From contig CAJTVL010000012.1 of the NCBI GenBank assembly GCA_910579425.1, positions 8,714-72,713 on the forward strand: a stretch of 64,000 bases of DNA, written 5' to 3'. A program made the position numbers and the translations under genes. Position 1 is the stretch's first letter, and each line of letters begins with the position of its first letter. Shown here piece by piece: positions 60,240 through 64,000 of this stretch. Source of the stretch: an uncultured Lachnospiraceae bacterium (GTDB lineage: Bacteria > Bacillota > Clostridia > Lachnospirales > Lachnospiraceae). Below the pieces are notes generated by a model, which worked only from the letters and a program-made list of their open reading frames with translations, did no database searches and was not told the origin of the DNA.

Positions 60240-60655
60240 AACTGCTTTTCTACCTCGTCCATGCTGCCATAGAATTCTGCATTCTCTCCCTTCCTTGTAA
60301 CGATCCCCACTTTTCTACCCGCACATTAGAAATACACGATCTCTTCCTCCGCCACCCGGAATCTCGTGCGCCCAATTCCATATTCAAAAACAGCGGCCCT
60401 CCTTTTCTCAAACACGCGGATATATTCATTCATGACTCTTTCTATATCCTGTCGTTTCACAGGCTTAGGTAAAAAGTCCAGGGGGCGGTTTTTAAAAAGC
60501 CGAATGGCATAGCTCAGCCGACACATGTACGATCTGTGCGGCTTCGTTTGCCAGGTCTGCACGGAGCATTTCTCCTACCTTCACTCCATCCATGCCCCCA
60601 CCAAATTCAATATCCAACAACAGCAGTTCCAGAGCCATCCCTTCCCGAAGGGATT
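60240..60655 (-). pseudogene. LytTR-type response regulator remnant
   Basis: Pieces in order on the minus strand but in different frames: LELLLLDIEFGGGMDGVKVGEML (receiver with the Asp), a frameshift near 60520, then AIRLFKNRPLDFLPKPVKRQDIE (receiver Lys-Pro), FRVAEEEIVYF, an in-frame TAA at about 60325, and VGIVTRKGENAEFYGSMDEV of the LytTR domain. At least one frameshift and one nonsense change are present, so it is non-functional. Confidence 0.65.
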
Positions 60656-60692
60656 TTAAATACTCCTCTCAATCAAGGTATTATTAACTTTT

Positions 60693-60734
60693 AAAAAACA
60701 TCCCGAAGGTTCCGTTAACCGCAACCTCCGGGAT
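60693..60734 (-). terminator. terminator of the collagen-like gene
   Basis: ATCCCG (60700-60705) pairs with CGGGAT (60729-60734), with AGGTT/AACCT further in; on the minus strand a run of six T follows one base after the stem. Confidence 0.75.
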
Positions 60735-60771
60735 ACATTGTATCGCTTTTGTTGACTTATATCTTAAAATA

Positions 60772-62115
60772 TCAGGTGTAAATCAGGCTGGCGCTTGCAT
60801 ATCCTATGATACTGTCAACCGGATCCGGCCCGTCTGACGTTGCTGAAAATATCAGCATCAGCTTTGTATCCTTCTCTACCACTCTGTTCTTCCTGACCTC
60901 CCCTCTCACTAAACTCCCATAGGGCGTTGCATTAGTAAGGGAGGGCGACAGGGTAACCAAAGTTTCCTCAATGGGTGAAAAGATATTGCCCATCTCATCT
61001 GCCTCGTAAAGTTGTGCTTTTATCGTAATAGCAGGGGTATCAGCCGGCAGTAGAAAGGGGTTGAAAAAAGCGATCAGGCCATTGATCTCCATTGTGAATG
61101 GAACCAAAAAATAAATACCGGTAACATTTCCTATTATATTATCCACATTTAACGGGGAGGTAAACGGCGAGAATCCCTGCCCGCAAGCGCCAAAACCGAC
61201 AAAAGCCGGCGTGCCTGGGAGACCATTCTGAACGGTTGACATTAAAGCCGAACCTCTTGAATAAAAAAACAACACTTTTTCTTCTGATGCTGTACTGGCA
61301 GGGCCGGGAGCACCTGTGGCTCCGGTAGCCCCGGTAGCGCCTGTCGGACCGGTGGCCCCGGTAGCTCCATTTGCTCCCGCCGGGCCTGTCGCTCCCGTCG
61401 CCCCGGTAGCTCCATTTGCTCCCGCCGGGCCCGTCGCTCCCGTTGCCCCAGTGGCTCCATTTGCCCCCGCCGGGCCTGTCGCTCCAGTGGCTCCATTTGC
61501 TCCCGCCGGGCCCGTCGCTCCGGTCGGGCCTTCATCCCCCTGACACCCTTTAGGTCCCTGAGCTCCAACCGGGCCTGCTTCACCCTGGATACCCTGCGGG
61601 CCGGTTACGCCCTGGGGTCCCATGGCTCCTATTGGGCCGGTGGGCCCTGTGGGACCGGGAATCCCTCTGGGGCCCTGGGGGCCGGCATCTCCCTGTGGCC
61701 CGGTAGGACCCGCAGGCCCAATAGGACCGGCAGGCCCCGCAGGGCCTATGTCTCCTTTCGGACCTTCACAGCCGGGGTCGCCTTTCGGTCCCATTTCCCC
61801 ACGAACCCCCTGAATACCCTGGGGGCCTGCGTAACCTCTCGGTCCGTCACAGCCTCCTGGTCCTGTATTCCCGGTAGGGCCTACCGGACCTGTATTTCCT
61901 CTTGGTCCCCTTGCACCGGGAGAGCCTGGAATACCCTGAGGGCCAATCGGCCCCTGTTCCCCTCTGTCCCCCTTAGGGCCAGGACAACCGGTATCCCCTT
62001 TGATACCCTGGGGACCTGCCGGCCCCTGGTCTCCTTTGGGCCCCATAGGACCGCGGAGGCCGCACGAAAGATAGTCCTCATTATGATTGCAATAACATGA
62101 ATTATTTTGATCCAT
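60772..62115 (-). CDS. collagen-like protein, exosporium (BclA) type
   Basis: 447 residues with AAGGAAG upstream. A short N-terminal region with three Cys (CYCNHNEDYLSCG) is followed by an unbroken Gly-X-Y collagen repeat (about residues 20-270), first varied (GPMGPKGDQGPAG...), then Thr-rich GATGPAGAN units. The C-terminal ~170 residues form a beta-rich trimerisation-type domain (SEEKVLFFYSRGSALM at its start and IGYASASLIYT at its end) like BclA/BclB. No signal peptide is evident, which suits a mother-cell protein assembled on the spore surface. The Thr-rich repeats are typical O-glycosylation sites. It ends at a terminator. Confidence 0.88.
   Translation of the reverse strand: MDQNNSCYCNHNEDYLSCGLRGPMGPKGDQGPAGPQGIKGDTGCPGPKGDRGEQGPIGPQGIPGSPGARGPRGNTGPVGPTGNTGPGGCDGPRGYAGPQGIQGVRGEMGPKGDPGCEGPKGDIGPAGPAGPIGPAGPTGPQGDAGPQGPRGIPGPTGPTGPIGAMGPQGVTGPQGIQGEAGPVGAQGPKGCQGDEGPTGATGPAGANGATGATGPAGANGATGATGATGPAGANGATGATGATGPAGANGATGATGPTGATGATGATGAPGPASTASEEKVLFFYSRGSALMSTVQNGLPGTPAFVGFGACGQGFSPFTSPLNVDNIIGNVTGIYFLVPFTMEINGLIAFFNPFLLPADTPAITIKAQLYEADEMGNIFSPIEETLVTLSPSLTNATPYGSLVRGEVRKNRVVEKDTKLMLIFSATSDGPDPVDSIIGYASASLIYT
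61315..61530. repeat. tandem repeats inside the collagen-like gene
   Basis: Nearly identical 36- to 45-base units encoding GPAGANGATGAT-type peptide are repeated at least four times (core GCTCCATTTGCTCCCGCCGG on the plus strand). Unit copies differ in a few third-codon positions and in the number of GAT triplets, as expected of a length-variable coding repeat. Confidence 0.8.
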
Positions 62116-62262
62116 AAAAACACTTCCTTTTTGGAAAAATATGACTGAAAAATACCTTTTTCACTAAATATATTATGCTTTTCCTGGAAATTTGCCACAT
62201 TTTGTCGAACTGCGGAAAACTACAGCGCATCAAAATACCATTCATTATAAAGGTATACCTGG

Positions 62263-63612
62263 TCAGAGCAGCGCATCCCATGTTTTAATGCCTGCCACCC
62301 CGTCCACGGTAAGCCCATGAGTACGCTGGAACTGCCTTACTGCCGCTTCCGTTTCTGCCCCAAAGATGCCATCTGTCTCCACGCCGAGTTCCCCCTGCAG
62401 CAGCCTGACATATTCATTCCGATCATTATAGCGCACCGTTGTGACTGTCTGCCCTTTGACCAGATATACTTCTGTCTTCCCAAAGCTGCTCACCCCATAA
62501 CATTTGCCGTCACGGCGATCCTGCTGCCAGTAATAACTTTTTTCCCTGGTATCCACATGGATAAAGCCACCGGTATAGTCATAGAGCCCGATTCCCTTTA
62601 CTCCAATGCCCTGTAAAAATTTTGCCACATCTCGGTTGGATGTCCCCGTCACAGTGAAATCCGCCGCCTGCCCTTTCAGGTGATAGGATGATTCCGCCTC
62701 ATTAACGCCCTTATTATATTCGTCTGTCCGGTATGCGCTTGTAATAGACACTGCTTTCCCAAAATGATCCCTTACTCTCTGCAATATCTCCAGAAGTCCG
62801 GAATCCAGCAATACTTCATCGCTGCCATCCCTGCATCTAAATTCACGCAGAAGGAATTTTGTCTTCATGCCATGCAGCACAAGCCTCTTCTGGCCTGACT
62901 CTTCCAGGCTGTAACCGTATACTCCTTCCCTGACCTCCAGTACAGGTTCCTCCTCCGGTTTTGCATTGCTTATGCCGTCCTGGTCAAATGCCCTGTAGCA
63001 GTATGATCTGTCAAGCCTTGTGTTAAGGCCCGGTATACTGTAATCGCTGGTATACTGCCACATATCATAATCTGTCTCGTGATAACCCAAAGAGACATTG
63101 TAGCGTGCGACCCAGATGCTGTACTCTGCCAGCTCCTCTGCATACAGGTTTGTCTCAAGCCAGCTCTTTGATGCGTAAACTCCCGCCCGCATCCCAAGCT
63201 GTAATATCTTTTCGCAGAATGCCTTTGTGATGTCTGTCCGCATGCGTCGGGACAGATGATCCGCCCTGCCGTCCCCCTTGGGATTGGACAACTCGCTGTC
63301 ATAATAGACGGGCAATGCCGGGCTGTAACTTTTCGTCATTTCATGACAATACTCGGCTTCTGAGATCGCTTCCTGCTCCGTGACCGCCTGCCCCATAAAA
63401 TAAAACCCATAAGGTATCCTATTTTCTATAAGCCCTTGCATGTGTTTGGCAAACAGCGCATCTTCCTTGATCGTACCGGCGCTGTAACCGCGGTATCCAA
63501 CCCTTACTACTACCCCATCAAAATGTTCTTTCAAAAGGGTATATTGCTGGATTGTATTATATTGGGATATATCCCCTACATACAATTCTGTTTTTTTTAC
63601 CTCTTCTGTCAT
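62263..63612 (-). CDS. GH25 muramidase with M15-type peptidase and PG-binding domains
   Basis: 449 residues with AGGAGAC upstream and no signal peptide. Domain 1 (~8-212) is GH25 lysozyme with Asp14 (VGDISQYN), and catalytic-type Asp105 and Glu107 (PVYYDSEL). Domain 2 (~225-375) is an M15/DUF882-like peptidase: SITSAYRTDEYN, then SYHLKGQAADFTV (zinc His and Asp) and GFIHVDTR. Domain 3 (~395-449) is a PG_binding_1 unit: EYVRLLQGELGVETDGIFG and VRQFQRTHGLTVDG. Such multi-activity lysins without a signal peptide are typical of phage endolysins, but no other phage genes adjoin. It may be a domesticated lysin. Confidence 0.85.
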   Translation of the reverse strand: MTEEVKKTELYVGDISQYNTIQQYTLLKEHFDGVVVRVGYRGYSAGTIKEDALFAKHMQGLIENRIPYGFYFMGQAVTEQEAISEAEYCHEMTKSYSPALPVYYDSELSNPKGDGRADHLSRRMRTDITKAFCEKILQLGMRAGVYASKSWLETNLYAEELAEYSIWVARYNVSLGYHETDYDMWQYTSDYSIPGLNTRLDRSYCYRAFDQDGISNAKPEEEPVLEVREGVYGYSLEESGQKRLVLHGMKTKFLLREFRCRDGSDEVLLDSGLLEILQRVRDHFGKAVSITSAYRTDEYNKGVNEAESSYHLKGQAADFTVTGTSNRDVAKFLQGIGVKGIGLYDYTGGFIHVDTREKSYYWQQDRRDGKCYGVSSFGKTEVYLVKGQTVTTVRYNDRNEYVRLLQGELGVETDGIFGAETEAAVRQFQRTHGLTVDGVAGIKTWDALL

Positions 63613-63907
63613 GGCCTGTCTCCTATTTCTTCTTTATAATTTTCAATTGTTTGGGCATCCGTTTTGCCCTATCATATCCGGGCACAGTTCCCATACAATT
63701 TATGCTGCCCATGAACACAAGGTTCACAATGACAAGCGCATTGAGTGCTATTGAGCCATTGAAGATGATCTTTCCCGCCCGGTCTGTTCAGAAAAGGTAA
63801 AAAATCCTGCCCTCAACCAAAAGGGCATTGCTTCCGGTTATCATTTTTTCTTTCAGGGTAAAATCTTTCAGCCGAACGCTAAGACTTGAATTCAATACCC
63901 CAAGGAA

Positions 63908-63951
63908 CTGGGAAAAGCCCGTAAACACTAGTGTTTACGGGCTTTTCCCAG
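63908..63951. terminator. 44-bp perfect palindrome, bidirectional terminator of tRNA-Asn
   Basis: Every base from 63908 to 63951 pairs with its partner across the centre (63929/63930). The core stem GCCCGTAAACAC with its complement is followed by TTTT on either strand, so it should end transcription from both sides. It abuts the 3' end of the tRNA gene. Confidence 0.85.
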
Positions 63952-64000
63952 CTCCCCGAGTAGGGCTCGAACCTACAACAACTCGGTTAACAGCCGAGTG
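63952..64000 (-). tRNA. tRNA-Asn (GTT), 5' part outside window
   Basis: Minus-strand 3' part of a tRNA: anticodon stem-loop ACTCGGCTGTTAACCGAGT (anticodon GTT), T arm GTAGGTTCGAGCCCTAC, acceptor 3' strand CTCGGGGA and discriminator G. The D arm and 5' acceptor strand are beyond the window end. Confidence 0.9.

Noticed and set aside
61315..61530. Regular repeats considered as a CRISPR array
   Set aside because: The repeats are in frame with Gly-X-Y coding sequence, have no unique spacers, and vary at third codon positions.
63637..63801. Short minus-strand frame just upstream of the lysin gene (reading KIIFNGSIALNALVIVN), considered as a holin
   Set aside because: A TGA lies right before it and no start with a ribosome site is present; one hydrophobic stretch is not enough to call a holin.

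Overview
The window looks like chromosomal DNA of an anaerobic, spore-forming, fermentative member of the Firmicutes, most likely a Lachnospiraceae-type gut Clostridium. The reasons are the gene orders (rpsF-ssb-rpsR, gdpP-rplI-dnaB, atpZ-I-B-E-F-H-A-G-D-C), the MecA, DUF951 and DUF1858 proteins, the fermentative pyruvate formate-lyase locus, LplB/YtcP-type sugar transporters, a CwlD-like amidase and a collagen-like exosporium-type protein. There are no rRNA genes and no CRISPR array. The three tRNA genes seen are Cys, Glu and a partial Asn, all on the minus strand.

Layout. 0-1.5 kb: the 5' part of a SAM-dependent methyltransferase and a small conserved hypothetical. 1.6-8.9 kb: a complete F1Fo ATP synthase operon on the minus strand, with promoter and terminator; its c subunit carries all the Na+ ligands. 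9-12.3 kb: DUF402 protein, a coiled-coil/SleB wall hydrolase, rpiB and a Sua5-type enzyme. 12.5-18.1 kb: a three-gene phosphorelay (stand-alone receiver, hybrid kinase with Hpt, hybrid kinase fused to a DegV fatty-acid-binding domain). 18.1-24.1 kb: ArsR-like regulator, enolase-superfamily enzyme and an ABC sugar or sugar-acid importer. 24.2-29.1 kb: CwlD-like amidase, GH18-like hydrolase, an unrecognised structured intergenic element, MecA and a DUF1858 protein. 29.2-33 kb: a pyruvate formate-lyase whose glycyl-radical domain is a separate gene, with a third small Cys-containing gene between them, then the activase and a ferredoxin. 33-40.3 kb: core replication and translation genes, the c-di-AMP phosphodiesterase GdpP and a sirtuin.

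40.4-51.5 kb is an accessory and decaying zone: a truncated DUF218 gene, a PBECR-like toxin-domain gene followed by a cloverleaf-like RNA and terminator, a complete BceRSAB-type antimicrobial-peptide module, a response-regulator/permease deletion scar, an AgrA/AgrC-like pair, a permease fragment, a lipoprotein, and two adjacent pseudogenes (P-loop ATPase and PD-(D/E)XK-like protein) broken by stop codons. 51.9-59.7 kb is a probable fructan or difructose-anhydride utilisation locus: GH172, GH32, solute-binding protein, two permeases and a LacI regulator. 59.7-60.7 kb holds eroded ABC-ATPase and LytTR-regulator remnants. 60.8-63.6 kb encodes the collagen-like protein and a GH25/M15/PG-binding lysin. 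The window ends in a tRNA-Asn gene preceded (in + coordinates) by a 44-bp perfect palindrome.

The most unusual items are the three-piece pyruvate formate-lyase (29.3-31.8 kb), the histidine kinase-DegV fusion (15.4-18.1 kb), and the PBECR gene with its four-stem RNA (40.9-41.4 kb).
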